Positions 1-8,001 of a stretch of DNA of 64,000 nt are shown here, piece after piece. The stretch comes from Alphaproteobacteria bacterium (GTDB taxonomy: Bacteria > Myxococcota_A > UBA796 > UBA2385). Position 1 is the first letter of the stretch, and every line of letters begins with the position of its first letter. The translations under genes were made by a program, and so were the position numbers. Location: positions 124,001 through 188,000 of the forward strand of contig JACKEY010000004.1 of NCBI GenBank assembly GCA_020632755.1, in the 5' to 3' direction. The notes under the pieces are model-generated. The model had not been told where the DNA came from. It made no database searches and saw only the letters and a program-made list of their open reading frames with translations.

Positions 1-2
1 TG

Positions 3-305
3 ATCGAGAACAACTTCGCCGAGGCGCCCGGTCCCGCCTGGCTCGTGCGCTACGCGGACGCCGGGCACTGGACGCCGAGCGATCTCGTGGGCCTCACCGA
101 CGGCTTCATGCCCGGCTGCGGCGAGGACGAGCGCATGGAGTCCGACGAGACCTTCGCCTACGTGGACCCCGCCACCGGCCGCGCGCGCGCCGGCAGCATC
201 GCGGCGGCCTTCTTCGCCCACAGCCTGGACGGCGCGGCCGACGGTGCGGCGTGGTTGTCGGCGGTCTCGGCGGTGGATCCGATGCTGAGCGTCGAGGAAC
301 GCTGA
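3..305 (+). CDS. C-terminal fragment of an alpha/beta hydrolase (partial)
   Basis: The reading frame is open from the left edge and ends at TGA 303-305, leaving about 100 residues of a longer protein. The segment RYADAGHWTPSDL resembles the C-terminal part of dienelactone-hydrolase / PAF-acetylhydrolase-like proteins, where an AGH motif carries the catalytic His and is followed by a short helical tail. The nucleophile and acid lie outside the window, so activity cannot be judged. The family is inferred from the tail only; another secreted alpha/beta hydrolase is possible. A MATE exporter follows 43 bases downstream on the same strand. Confidence 0.55.
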   Translation: MENNFAEAPGPAWLVRYADAGHWTPSDLVGLTDGFMPGCGEDERMESDETFAYVDPATGRARAGSIAAAFFAHSLDGAADGAAWLSAVSAVDPMLSVEER

Positions 306-335
306 GCCCCGCGCGACGGCGTGGCGGTGCTGCGC

Positions 336-341
336 TACGCC
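336..341 (+). promoter_or_regulatory. TA element (TACGCC) 7 nt before the MATE start
   Basis: TACGCC is followed by 7 bases and then ATG 349, with no Shine-Dalgarno sequence between. It fits the leaderless pattern seen at ten other starts in this window. No clear -35 is visible. Confidence 0.35.
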
Positions 342-348
342 GTCGCCC

Positions 349-1716
349 ATGCGCCCCCGCCCCGCCCCCGACGGTCCCATCCTGCGCCAGCTGTTCCAGC
401 TGGCCTGGCCGGTCGTGGGCCTCAACGTGCTCACCGTGCTGGCGCTCGCGGTCGACACCGCCATGGTCGGGCACCTGCCCGACGCCGACGTCGCGCTGAC
501 CGGGCTCGGCTTCGCGACCCAGATCGTGTTCCTGCTGATGGTGCTGATGATCGGCGTCACCGTCGGCAGCGTGGCCTTCGTCGCGCGCGCCCACGGGGCG
601 GGCGATCGCGACCGGGTCGACCACGTCGTCGCGCAGTCGGTCACGGTGGCCCTGATGCTGGGGCTCGTCGTCGCCACTGTGGGCAACCTGCTCGGCGGGC
701 CGCTGATGCAGCTCCTGGGGGCCCACGGCGCCGAGCTGGACGCCGGGCTGGCCTACCTGCGCGTGCTGCTGGCCTTCGCGCCGGCGACCTACGTCAACAT
801 CCTGCTGGCGGCGGCGCTGCGCGGGGTGGGCAACACCAAGCTGCCCTTCGTCGTCAGCCTGGCCAGCAACCTGCTGAACTTCCTGTTCAACTACGGGTTC
901 ATCCTGGGGCACTGGGGCTTTCCGGCCCTCGGCGTGCAGGGGGCGGCCCTGGGCACCGGCCTGTCGCAGGTCTTCGCGGTGGTCGTGCTGGGGGGGCTGC
1001 TGGCCCGCGGCATCGAGCCGGCCCTGCACATCCGGCCGCGGATCGTGCGGCCCGACTGGGCCCACGTGCGCGATCTGCTGCGCATCGGGGCGCCGGCCGC
1101 CGCCGACATGGTCGTGCTCAACGCCGCCTTCCTGTCGATCGTCGGCATGCTCGGGCGCATCGATCCGCTCGCCGTCGCCGCCCACGGGCTGGGGCTGCGG
1201 GTGCAGGCGCTGGCCTTCGTGCCGGGCATGAGCATCTCCCAGGCCATCGGCGCGCTGGTCGGCAATGCGCTGGGTGCGGGCGACTCGGCCCGGGCGCGGG
1301 CGGTGCTGCGGGCCGGGCTCGGCCTGTGCGTCGTCGTGATGACCACGCTGGCGGTGGCCATCCTGTTCGGCGTGGACGGCATCATCTCGCTGTTCGAGGT
1401 CGCGCCCGACAGCACCCTGGGCGGCTTCACGGCGACCTGGATGCGGCTGCTCGGGTACTGCATGCCCATCGTCGGCGTCTACATCGCCTTCGTCGGCCTG
1501 TTCCAGGGCAGCGGGGCCACGCGCATCTCGCTGTCGATCAACGCGCTGGTGACGCTGGTGTTCCAGATCCCCCTGTCCTTCGTCCTGGGCTTCCCGCTGG
1601 GGCTCGGCGCCTTCGGCGTCTGGGTGGCCTTCCCGCTCGGCTTCGTCGGGAAGGCGGCCCTGGCGTCGTGGATCTACCGCCGGGGCGGGTGGGCGCGGAC
1701 GGGCGCGCGGGTCTGA
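349..1716 (+). CDS. MATE family multidrug/cation efflux transporter
   Basis: A 455-residue inner-membrane protein with about twelve hydrophobic segments arranged as two similar halves, the layout of MATE (NorM/DinF-like) antiporters that export organic cations in exchange for Na+ or H+. The N-terminal half begins with LFQLAWPVVGLNVLTVLALA and continues with the helix containing DTAMVGHLP, a typical MATE sequence; the second half starts near residue 240 (LLRIGAPAAADM). Length is normal for the family. The start is chosen at ATG 349, just after a TA element. The substrate cannot be read from sequence. The next gene is convergent and begins its 3' end only 7 bases away. Confidence 0.9.
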   Translation: MRPRPAPDGPILRQLFQLAWPVVGLNVLTVLALAVDTAMVGHLPDADVALTGLGFATQIVFLLMVLMIGVTVGSVAFVARAHGAGDRDRVDHVVAQSVTVALMLGLVVATVGNLLGGPLMQLLGAHGAELDAGLAYLRVLLAFAPATYVNILLAAALRGVGNTKLPFVVSLASNLLNFLFNYGFILGHWGFPALGVQGAALGTGLSQVFAVVVLGGLLARGIEPALHIRPRIVRPDWAHVRDLLRIGAPAAADMVVLNAAFLSIVGMLGRIDPLAVAAHGLGLRVQALAFVPGMSISQAIGALVGNALGAGDSARARAVLRAGLGLCVVVMTTLAVAILFGVDGIISLFEVAPDSTLGGFTATWMRLLGYCMPIVGVYIAFVGLFQGSGATRISLSINALVTLVFQIPLSFVLGFPLGLGAFGVWVAFPLGFVGKAALASWIYRRGGWARTGARV

Positions 1717-1723
1717 CGGCTGC

Positions 1724-2635
1724 TCAGGGCAGGGTGAGCGCCAGCCGCACCGAGCCCAGCCGCACGGCCCCGGTGTCGGGGTGCTGCTCGATGACCCGGA
1801 CGGCGTCGTCGACGCCCAGCGCCGCCAGCTCGCGCCGGGCCCGGTAGACGTGATCCCGCACGCTGCCGTGGTCCAGGTGCAGCAGCCGCTCCAGGTCGTC
1901 GGGGCGCCGCCAGCCACGCTCGGCCCGCGGCAGGTCCGTGTCGGCCTCGCGGGCCTTGGCCAGCGCCAGCAGGGTCCGGTGGTGGGCCTTGGGCGGCAGC
2001 ACGCGGCCGCCTCCGGGCAGGTGCACCTCGATCCAGAGCTCGCCGTCGGTCCGCTCTTCGATGCGCAGCTCGACCTCGAAGGTCAACACGCGGTGGGCGT
2101 CGAGCTCGATGGTGCCTGTGACGGCCTGGGGGATGTGCAGGGTCCAGGGCACCTGGCCCACCTGCAGGACGTCCAGGTCCGCGACCGGGCTCAGGCTGCC
2201 GTCGGGGCGCTCGGCCACCCAGCGGCCCCGCTGGTCGCAGTAGACGACCAGCAGCGGCTGTTCCATGTCCGGCAGGACCACCATGCCACCGTCGATCAGC
2301 ACGGGCTCCAGCCCGGGGGCTTCGGCCCGCACCACCGGCGCGGCCACGCTCTCGATGCGCCAGGTGGGCTCGGGCGACCCGAAGGACAGGGTCGCGCCGG
2401 CCTGGAGCGGCCAGGCCTGGCCGGGCTCGACCCGATCTCCGTCGACCCAGGTGCCGTTGCGGGATCCCAGGTCGCGCAGCACCCACTGCTGTCCCGTCCA
2501 GCGCAGCGACGCGTGCTCGCCGGACACCGTGGGCGCCGACAGGCGCAGCGCGCAGTGGTCGGCGCGGCCGATCAGGTGGGCGGCGCGCAGGGTCACGCAG
2601 TGCGAGCGGTCGTCGATGCGGCGGAGGGTTCCCAT
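1724..2635 (-). CDS. FHA domain protein with C-terminal winged-helix-like region
   Basis: 303 residues. The N-terminal ~90 residues hold a forkhead-associated domain that would bind phosphothreonine peptides: GRADH (23-27), SGEHA (38-42) and DLGSRNGT (55-62) are the conserved FHA loops. A middle region of beta-rich sequence follows, and the last ~100 residues (from ALAKAREADTDLPRAERGW) look like a helix-turn-helix / winged-helix fold similar to that of transcriptional regulators; this second assignment is weaker. No kinase is adjacent, but a membrane Ser/Thr kinase lies in this window at 35313-37028, so it is a possible phospho-signalling partner (inference). It is convergent with the MATE gene. 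Confidence 0.8.
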   Translation of the reverse strand: MGTLRRIDDRSHCVTLRAAHLIGRADHCALRLSAPTVSGEHASLRWTGQQWVLRDLGSRNGTWVDGDRVEPGQAWPLQAGATLSFGSPEPTWRIESVAAPVVRAEAPGLEPVLIDGGMVVLPDMEQPLLVVYCDQRGRWVAERPDGSLSPVADLDVLQVGQVPWTLHIPQAVTGTIELDAHRVLTFEVELRIEERTDGELWIEVHLPGGGRVLPPKAHHRTLLALAKAREADTDLPRAERGWRRPDDLERLLHLDHGSVRDHVYRARRELAALGVDDAVRVIEQHPDTGAVRLGSVRLALTLP

Positions 2636-2641
2636 GGCCGA

Positions 2642-2647
2642 CTCCTA
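2642..2647 (-). promoter_or_regulatory. TA element (TAGGAG) 6 nt before the FHA protein start
   Basis: Reading leftward, TAGGAG is followed by 6 bases and ATG 2635. The same bases include GGAG, so it could act as a Shine-Dalgarno sequence rather than a -10 element. Confidence 0.25.
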
Positions 2648-2676
2648 CTGCGTGGATCCTGCCGCGGCGACCAGCT

Positions 2677-3591
2677 TCAGTACCGGGTGATGTAGGGCTT
2701 CATCCACTCGACCTCGCCGCGCACGCCGGCCCGGTAGATCTCCTGGACGCGGCGGGTGATCGGGCCGGGCTCGCCGACCTCGCGGCGGTCGACCTCGCGG
2801 ATGGGCGTGATCTCCGCGGCGGTGCCCGTCATGAAGATCTCGTCGGCGACGTAGAGCGCGTCGCGGCCGAAGGGCATCTCGCGCACGGACAGGCCCATGC
2901 GCTCGAGGATCTCGATGGCGGTGCGGCGGGTGATGCCGGCCAGGATGTTGACCACCGGCGGCGTCTTCACGACGCCGTCGCGGATCACGAACAGGTTCTC
3001 GCCCGTGCCTTCGGCGACCCAGCCCATCTGGTCGAGCATGATCGCCTCGTCGAAGCCGTTGTCGTTGGCTTCGTAGCGGGCCAGGATCGAGTTCACGTAG
3101 TGGCCGATGACCTTGGCCCGCTGCATGTTCGCGTTGACGTGGTGGCGGGTGAAGGTGCTGGTCGCGGCGCGGATGCCGCGCTCGAGCCCCTCGGACCCCA
3201 GGTAGGCGCCCCACTCCCAGGTCGCGATCGCCACGCGCACGGGGTTGTCGCGGGCGCCCAGACCCATCGCGCCGCTGCCCAGGAAGATGAGCGGGCGGAT
3301 GTAGGCTTCGTCGAAGCGGTTGGCCTGCAGGGTCTCGACACAGGCCGCGCGCAGCTGATCCAGGTCGTAGTCGACGTGGATCCGGCACATCTTGGCGCTG
3401 TCCAGCAGGCGGCGCAGGTGCTCGTCGAGCTTGAACACGCCGCCCCCGCCGCCGTCGGTCTGCTTGTAGCTGCGGATGCCCTCGAACACACCGAGCCCGT
3501 AGTGCAGGCTGTGGCTCAGGACGTGCACGTTGGCCTGGTCATAGGGGACCAGCTCGCCGTCCATCCAGATGACGTCGCTCTCGATGCCCAT
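2677..3591 (-). CDS. ilvE: branched-chain amino acid aminotransferase
   Basis: 304 residues, the normal length of class IV PLP-dependent transaminases. It transfers the amino group between glutamate and the keto acids of leucine, isoleucine and valine in the cytoplasm. Seen in the sequence: the N-terminal HYGLGVFEGIR (30-40), the Schiff-base Lys160 in QRAKVIGHYVNS, and the EGTGEN motif (194-199) that binds the PLP phosphate region. A GGAGGGAG Shine-Dalgarno sequence precedes ATG 3591. It stands alone between the FHA gene and an M16 peptidase pair transcribed in the same direction. D-amino acid transaminase and ADC lyase share the fold, but the FEGIR and GENLF motifs favour IlvE. Confidence 0.92.
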   Translation of the reverse strand: MGIESDVIWMDGELVPYDQANVHVLSHSLHYGLGVFEGIRSYKQTDGGGGGVFKLDEHLRRLLDSAKMCRIHVDYDLDQLRAACVETLQANRFDEAYIRPLIFLGSGAMGLGARDNPVRVAIATWEWGAYLGSEGLERGIRAATSTFTRHHVNANMQRAKVIGHYVNSILARYEANDNGFDEAIMLDQMGWVAEGTGENLFVIRDGVVKTPPVVNILAGITRRTAIEILERMGLSVREMPFGRDALYVADEIFMTGTAAEITPIREVDRREVGEPGPITRRVQEIYRAGVRGEVEWMKPYITRY

Positions 3592-3712
3592 GGGGCTCCC
3601 TCCGAGGTCTGCGGGCGGCCCCTAATGCCCTGGCGGGTCGCTCGCCCGTGGGCGGCGGCCCCCCTGCGGGACCGGCGGGCCCTCACCCGGAGCGGGCGAG
3701 GGCCATGGGTGG

Positions 3713-5191
3713 CTACTGCGGCGTCTCGAGGGTGGCCTGCAGCGGGTGCCCGTCGGCGTCGAGCTTCACGATGGGCAGGCCCAGGGCGGACAGGGGCTCG
3801 CCCACCGTGGCGGCGTCGCCGACCACCAGGATGGCCAGCGGCTGGTCGCGGACCCAGGTGTCCCAGGCCGTGTGGGCCTGGCCCAGGCTGACCGCCCGCA
3901 GGCGGTCGGGGGCGCCGGTGATCCAGTCGTCGGGCAGATCGTAGAGCCACATGGCTTCGGTCTCGGACATCAGCTTGCCCGGGTTCTCGAAGCCCAGCGG
4001 CCAGGTGCCCAGCAGGTAGCCGCGGCCGTTGTCGAGCTCGGCCTGGCTGATGCGGTGGCCCTGGCCGGCTTCCGCGACCTCGCGCAGGATCTCGCTCACC
4101 GCGTCGGCGGTGGCCGGCGTCATGACGCTCGTGCCCACCTGCCAGCGGTCGGTGGCGTAGTTGCTGTCCACCCACGACCAGGCGCCGTAGGTCCAGCCCT
4201 TGTCTTCGCGCAGGTTCATGTTGATGCGGGCGGTGAACATGCCACCGACCGCCATGTTGTGCAGCTGGAAGGCCGGCGCGTCGGCGTCCGTGCGCTTGCC
4301 GACGAAGCGGCCGACCCGCAGCACCGACTGGGCCGCGCCGGGCTTGTCCACCAGGTAGATGGTGGTCGCTTCGGGCTGGATCACGTGCTCGTCGACGTCG
4401 GTGGGCCGGACCAGGTCGCGCTTGGCGGCGCCCCAGTCGGCCAGCCGCGCTTCCAGCAGGGGCTGGATCTCGGCCATGGTCGTGTCGCCGCCGACCAGGA
4501 CGACGGCGTTCTGGGCGCCGACGTTGGCTTCGTACCAGCGCTTCATGTCCTTGACCGTCATGGCCTGGTAGGCGGCCTCGGTCGTCTGGTGCCCGGCGTA
4601 GCCGTCGCCGAAGCCCAGCTTCTCCCAGACCCGGTCCCCGATCGAGCGTGGATCCTCGCGGTTGGCCTTGAGCGTCTGGATGCGCTTCTTCTGCATCAGC
4701 GACCACTCGTCGGCCGGGAAGTCGGGGTGCCGCAGCACGTCGACCATCAGGTCCAGGGTCTCCGGCAGCTTCTCGCGCAGGCCGCTGGCGCTGACCGTCG
4801 CGCTGTCCAGGCCGGCGCTGCTGCCGACCGTGCTGCCGAGCTTGCGCTGGGCGTTGGACAGCTGCGCGGCGGTCTTGCCGGCGGCGCCTTCGTTGAGCAT
4901 GTCCATGGTCACGCTGGCCAGGCCGGGCTGGTCGTGGGGATCGGTCCAGGCGCCGGCCCGCAGGCCGACCTGGACCCACACCAGGGGGACCTCGTGGTTC
5001 TCGACCAGCACCACGCGCAGGCCGTTGCTCAGGGTCGCCTCTTCCGCCTGGGGCAGCTGGAACTCGCGCGGGGCGAGGGGCTCGGGCATGTCCAGGCGAT
5101 GGTCGAAGGGCCGGCTGTCGACCACGGGGGTCGGGGGAGCCTTCGGGCCGCAGGCCAGCAGCAGGGTCGGGATCAGGATGGCGGCGCTCAC
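3713..5191 (-). CDS. M16 family peptidase homologue lacking the zinc motif (lipoprotein)
   Basis: 492 residues starting at GTG 5191, which overlaps the TGA of the upstream gene as GTGA, so translation is probably coupled. A lipobox ends at Cys14 (LLLAC), predicting a lipoprotein. Two M16 lobes are recognisable (SNGLRVVLVENHEVPLVWVQ near the start of lobe one), but where active M16 enzymes have HxxEH this protein reads GLASVTMDMLNEG, so zinc binding is lost. In this family one catalytic and one non-catalytic subunit commonly pair, as in mitochondrial processing peptidase and bacterial two-gene M16B systems. It most likely forms the partner subunit of the 5188-6612 product. Confidence 0.88.
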   Translation of the reverse strand: MSAAILIPTLLLACGPKAPPTPVVDSRPFDHRLDMPEPLAPREFQLPQAEEATLSNGLRVVLVENHEVPLVWVQVGLRAGAWTDPHDQPGLASVTMDMLNEGAAGKTAAQLSNAQRKLGSTVGSSAGLDSATVSASGLREKLPETLDLMVDVLRHPDFPADEWSLMQKKRIQTLKANREDPRSIGDRVWEKLGFGDGYAGHQTTEAAYQAMTVKDMKRWYEANVGAQNAVVLVGGDTTMAEIQPLLEARLADWGAAKRDLVRPTDVDEHVIQPEATTIYLVDKPGAAQSVLRVGRFVGKRTDADAPAFQLHNMAVGGMFTARINMNLREDKGWTYGAWSWVDSNYATDRWQVGTSVMTPATADAVSEILREVAEAGQGHRISQAELDNGRGYLLGTWPLGFENPGKLMSETEAMWLYDLPDDWITGAPDRLRAVSLGQAHTAWDTWVRDQPLAILVVGDAATVGEPLSALGLPIVKLDADGHPLQATLETPQ

Positions 5192-6612
5192 TCGGCACCT
5201 CCCTCGGGACGGACGTGCAGCACGACGCGGTGGCCGGGCACGAGCCAGGTGTTGGCGGTCTCCTTGACCGAGGCGGGGGTCACCTTCAGGTACCGGCGCA
5301 GGTCCTTGCCGATGTACCCGGGGTCCCCGGTCCAGGTGTAGTAGCTGTTGAGCATGTCGGCCTTGCCGGCGATGGTCAGCAGCCGGCGGTAGAAGCCGAC
5401 CTGCCAGTTGGTCTTGCTGACCGCGACCTCGTCGGCGGTCGGGCCGTCCTTGCGGAGCTCGGCCAGCACGGCGTCGATCTCCTTGACCAGCTCGTCGGTC
5501 GTGTGGCCCTCGGCGGCGGTGGCCTCGATGATGTAGCTGCCGGTCAGCAGGGCGCTGTACTGGTAGGCCTCGACGTCCTTGGCGATCTGCTTGTCCTTGA
5601 CCAGGCGCTGGTAGAGCCGGCTCTCCTTGCCGTCGGACAGGACCGTCGACAGGATGTCGAGCTCGGCGTCGCCGTCGGCGTAGAGCTTCGGGCTCACCCA
5701 GGCGATCCACACCTTGTGGTCGGGGGCGTTCTCGGTCTTCTCGACGACGACCTCTTCGCTCAGCCAGCCGTCCGGCAGGTCGAAGGACTTCACCGGCGTC
5801 GGCTGGGGCCCGGCGGGGATCGCGCCGAAGTAGCGGTCGACCAGCGTCTTCGCCTCGGAGGGGTCGAAGTCGCCGCTGATCACCAGGCTCGCGTTGTTCG
5901 GCACGTACCAGGTCGAGAAGAAGGCGCTGACGTCCTCCATCGTGGCGGCTTCGATGTCCTCGTGCCGGCCGATCGTGGGCACGTGGTAGGGGTGGTTCTC
6001 CGGGTAGAGGTTCTCGAAGAGCCAGACCCAGACCTCGCCGTAGGGCGTGTTCTCGTAGCGCTGGCGCCGCTCGTTGCGGACGACCTCCTTCTGGTTCTCG
6101 AGCTTCTCGTCCGTGAGGGCGGGCAGCAGCCAGCCCATCCGGTCGCTCTCGAGCCACAGGGCCAGCGGCAGCTGCTCGCTCGGCACACCCTCGAAGAAGT
6201 TGGTGCGGTCGAAGTTCGTGGTGCCGTTGACCCGGGCGCCGATGCGCTGCAGCGGAACGAAGTAGTCGTCGTTCATGTGCTCGCTGCCCTGGAACATCAG
6301 GTGCTCGAACAGGTGCGCGAAGCCGGTGCGGCCGGCCACCTCGTCCTTGCTGCCGACCCCGTACCAGAGGTTGACCTGCACGAAGGGCACGCTGTGGTCC
6401 TCGCTCAGGATCACGTGCAGGCCGTTGTCGAGGGTGTACTGCTCGAAGGGGATCGCGACGGCGGGCTTGTTGTCGAGCGTCGCCGTCGTGGCGGCGCCGG
6501 GCGCTTCGTCGCCGGCGGCGGCATCGCCGGTAGCGGCATTGCCAGTACCGGCATCGCCAGCCAGGGCCGGCAGCGCTGCCAGCAGGCCGCCGATCAGCAG
6601 GGCGGTGTGCAT
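5188..6612 (-). CDS. M16 family zinc peptidase, catalytic subunit (secreted)
   Basis: 474 residues from ATG 6612; a GTG two codons upstream (6618) is possible, but GAGGAG sits 5 bases before the ATG. A signal peptide (about residues 1-18) is followed by a short Gly/Ala/Thr/Asp-rich linker. The inverted zinc motif HLFEH (about 100-104) is intact, with a downstream Glu-rich helix (KEVVRNERRQRYEN) expected to supply the third ligand. Family members cleave small or unfolded peptides inside a two-lobed chamber. Its stop overlaps the start of a second M16 gene without HxxEH, so the two probably assemble in the periplasm or outer envelope. Confidence 0.92.
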   Translation of the reverse strand: MHTALLIGGLLAALPALAGDAGTGNAATGDAAAGDEAPGAATTATLDNKPAVAIPFEQYTLDNGLHVILSEDHSVPFVQVNLWYGVGSKDEVAGRTGFAHLFEHLMFQGSEHMNDDYFVPLQRIGARVNGTTNFDRTNFFEGVPSEQLPLALWLESDRMGWLLPALTDEKLENQKEVVRNERRQRYENTPYGEVWVWLFENLYPENHPYHVPTIGRHEDIEAATMEDVSAFFSTWYVPNNASLVISGDFDPSEAKTLVDRYFGAIPAGPQPTPVKSFDLPDGWLSEEVVVEKTENAPDHKVWIAWVSPKLYADGDAELDILSTVLSDGKESRLYQRLVKDKQIAKDVEAYQYSALLTGSYIIEATAAEGHTTDELVKEIDAVLAELRKDGPTADEVAVSKTNWQVGFYRRLLTIAGKADMLNSYYTWTGDPGYIGKDLRRYLKVTPASVKETANTWLVPGHRVVLHVRPEGGAE

Positions 6613-6641
6613 GGGCACTCCTCTGGGGTCAGGGGGGAGGG

Positions 6642-6647
6642 GGGCTA
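6642..6647 (-). promoter_or_regulatory. probable -10 element (TAGCCC) of the M16 pair
   Basis: A leftward TAGCCC lies 29 bases before ATG 6612 in an otherwise GC-rich spacer, with a GAGGAG ribosome site in between. This is the leadered variant of the TA element found across the window. Confidence 0.3.
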
Positions 6648-6723
6648 TCGTCCTGACCGGTGGAGGCCCACCTTCCGCGGTTCACGGGTCGCCGGTGGGG
6701 GCGCCGGCGGTGGCGTGGGCGGC

Positions 6724-7518
6724 TCAGCCGTTGACGGGCGGCGGCTTGGGGCGGGTGAACACCCAGGTCGCGTCGTCGGAGAGCGCCGCGTCGAAGGCGT
6801 AGCCGTCCGCGTCGCAGTCCTGGAGGGCGGAGACGTCGGTCAGCGCGCGCTCCGCGGCCCAGCGGGCCATCGCGCCGCGGGCGTGCTTCGCGTAGAAGCT
6901 GATCACCTGCAGCCGGCCGTCCTCGAGCTGTTCCTTGAACACCGGCGTCACCACCGGGCGGCCCAGCTTCCGCGCCTTCACCACGCGGTAGTACTCGTTG
7001 CTCGCCAGGTTCACGACCGTGTCCGCGCCGGCGTCCTCGGCCCAGCCGCGCAGCACCTTCGTCACGCTGTCCCCCCAGAAGGCGTACAGGTTCTTCCCCC
7101 GCCGCGTCGACAGGTCCGTGCCCATCTCCAGCCGGTAGGGCTGGATCAGGTCCAGTGGCCGCAGCGCGCCGTACAGCCCCGACAGGATCGCCACGTGCCG
7201 GTTCGCCCAGGCCAGCGCGTCCCGGTCCAGGCTGCGCGCGTCCAGCCCCTTGTAGACGTCCCCGTCGAAGGCCAGGGCCGCTGGCCGATCGCGCTGTTCG
7301 TCCGGTGCGCCGTCGTCCATCTCCTGGAAGCGGTCGTGGTTCAGGCTGGCCAGGTCGTCCGACAGGTCCATCAGCGTGCGCAGCTGCTTCGTCTTCAGCC
7401 GCTTGCAGCGCCGCATCAGCACGGCCGTGTCCTTCATCAGTGGCGGCGTGCCCACGTCCAGGTCGAGGTCGACGGGGCTCCAGTCGAGGGACTTCGCGGG
7501 AGAGAGGAGGAGGAGCAT
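6724..7518 (-). CDS. yaaA: YaaA family protein (peroxide stress, UPF0246)
   Basis: 264 residues, matching the usual length of YaaA. The N-terminus MLLLLSPAKSLDW is the family hallmark (SPAK[ST]LD), and the central GLDARSLDRDALAWA... and LSGLYGALRPLDLIQPYRLEMG segments are also characteristic. In E. coli YaaA binds DNA, limits free iron and protects from hydrogen peroxide during stress. No neighbour obviously shares this role. The upstream region, on this gene's promoter side, is a 52-bp tandem repeat array. Confidence 0.93.
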   Translation of the reverse strand: MLLLLSPAKSLDWSPVDLDLDVGTPPLMKDTAVLMRRCKRLKTKQLRTLMDLSDDLASLNHDRFQEMDDGAPDEQRDRPAALAFDGDVYKGLDARSLDRDALAWANRHVAILSGLYGALRPLDLIQPYRLEMGTDLSTRRGKNLYAFWGDSVTKVLRGWAEDAGADTVVNLASNEYYRVVKARKLGRPVVTPVFKEQLEDGRLQVISFYAKHARGAMARWAAERALTDVSALQDCDADGYAFDAALSDDATWVFTRPKPPPVNG

Positions 7519-8001
7519 CGGGCGAGCCGGGGAGGCGGGGAGGAGGACCAGAGGTGTAGCGCCCTTCGGGGGAGGGGCAACGGTGCCGAAAGGAGGAGCG
7601 CCCGAACCCGGGGTCTATGACCTGTCGCCCGGACTTGGGGCGCCGGATCTCGCCCGAAGCCGGGGTCGATGTCCTATCGCCCGGACTTTGGGCGCCGGAT
7701 CGCGCCCGAACCCGGGGTCGATGGTCTATCGCCCGGACTTGGGGCGCCGGATCGCGCCCGAACCCGGGGTCGATGGTCTATCGCCCGGACTTGGGGCGCC
7801 GGATCGCGCCCGAAGCCGGGGTCGATGGTCTATCGCCCGGACTTGGGGCGCCGGCTCCCGCCCGAACCCGGGGTCGATGACCTGTCGCCCGGACTTGGGG
7901 CGCCGGATCGCGCCCGAAGCCGGGGTCGATGAGCTATCGCTCCGAGTTCGGGCGCTGCACGGGCCACGGCCCGGGGCGACGATCGCGCTCCCTCCGCGAC
8001 C
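7519..8001. other. 483-bp intergenic region dominated by a tandem repeat
   Basis: Between the yaaA start and the phhA stop no convincing gene is seen. About 7519-7594 is unique sequence containing a leftward TACACC. Six 52-bp repeats plus a partial seventh fill 7609-7958, and about 40 bases of unique sequence follow. Open frames run through the array on the + strand, but only because the repeat lacks stop codons in all phases. Confidence 0.7.
7609..7958. repeat. 52-bp tandem repeat array (6 full units + partial 7th)
   Basis: Units begin at 7609, 7661, 7713, 7765, 7817, 7869 and 7921, each starting CGGGGTC and spaced exactly 52 bases apart. Units 3 and 4 differ only near their last bases; units 1, 6 and 7 are the most divergent. 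Each unit contains a GCGCCCGAA...TTGGGGCGC type imperfect inverted repeat and, on the minus strand, CGATAG in most copies, resembling the TA promoter element seen elsewhere. There are no unique spacers, so it is not CRISPR. A 3' flank copy of the repeat end (GCGCCCGAACC) also precedes unit 1. The function is unknown. Confidence 0.95.

Noticed and set aside
106..1917. Long minus-strand open frame opposite the MATE gene
   Set aside because: Its composition (Arg, Pro, Gly, Ala, His) is that of GC-rich antisense shadows; the opposite strand encodes a clear transporter.
7609..7958. CRISPR array
   Set aside because: Units abut each other with no unique spacers, and no cas gene is nearby.
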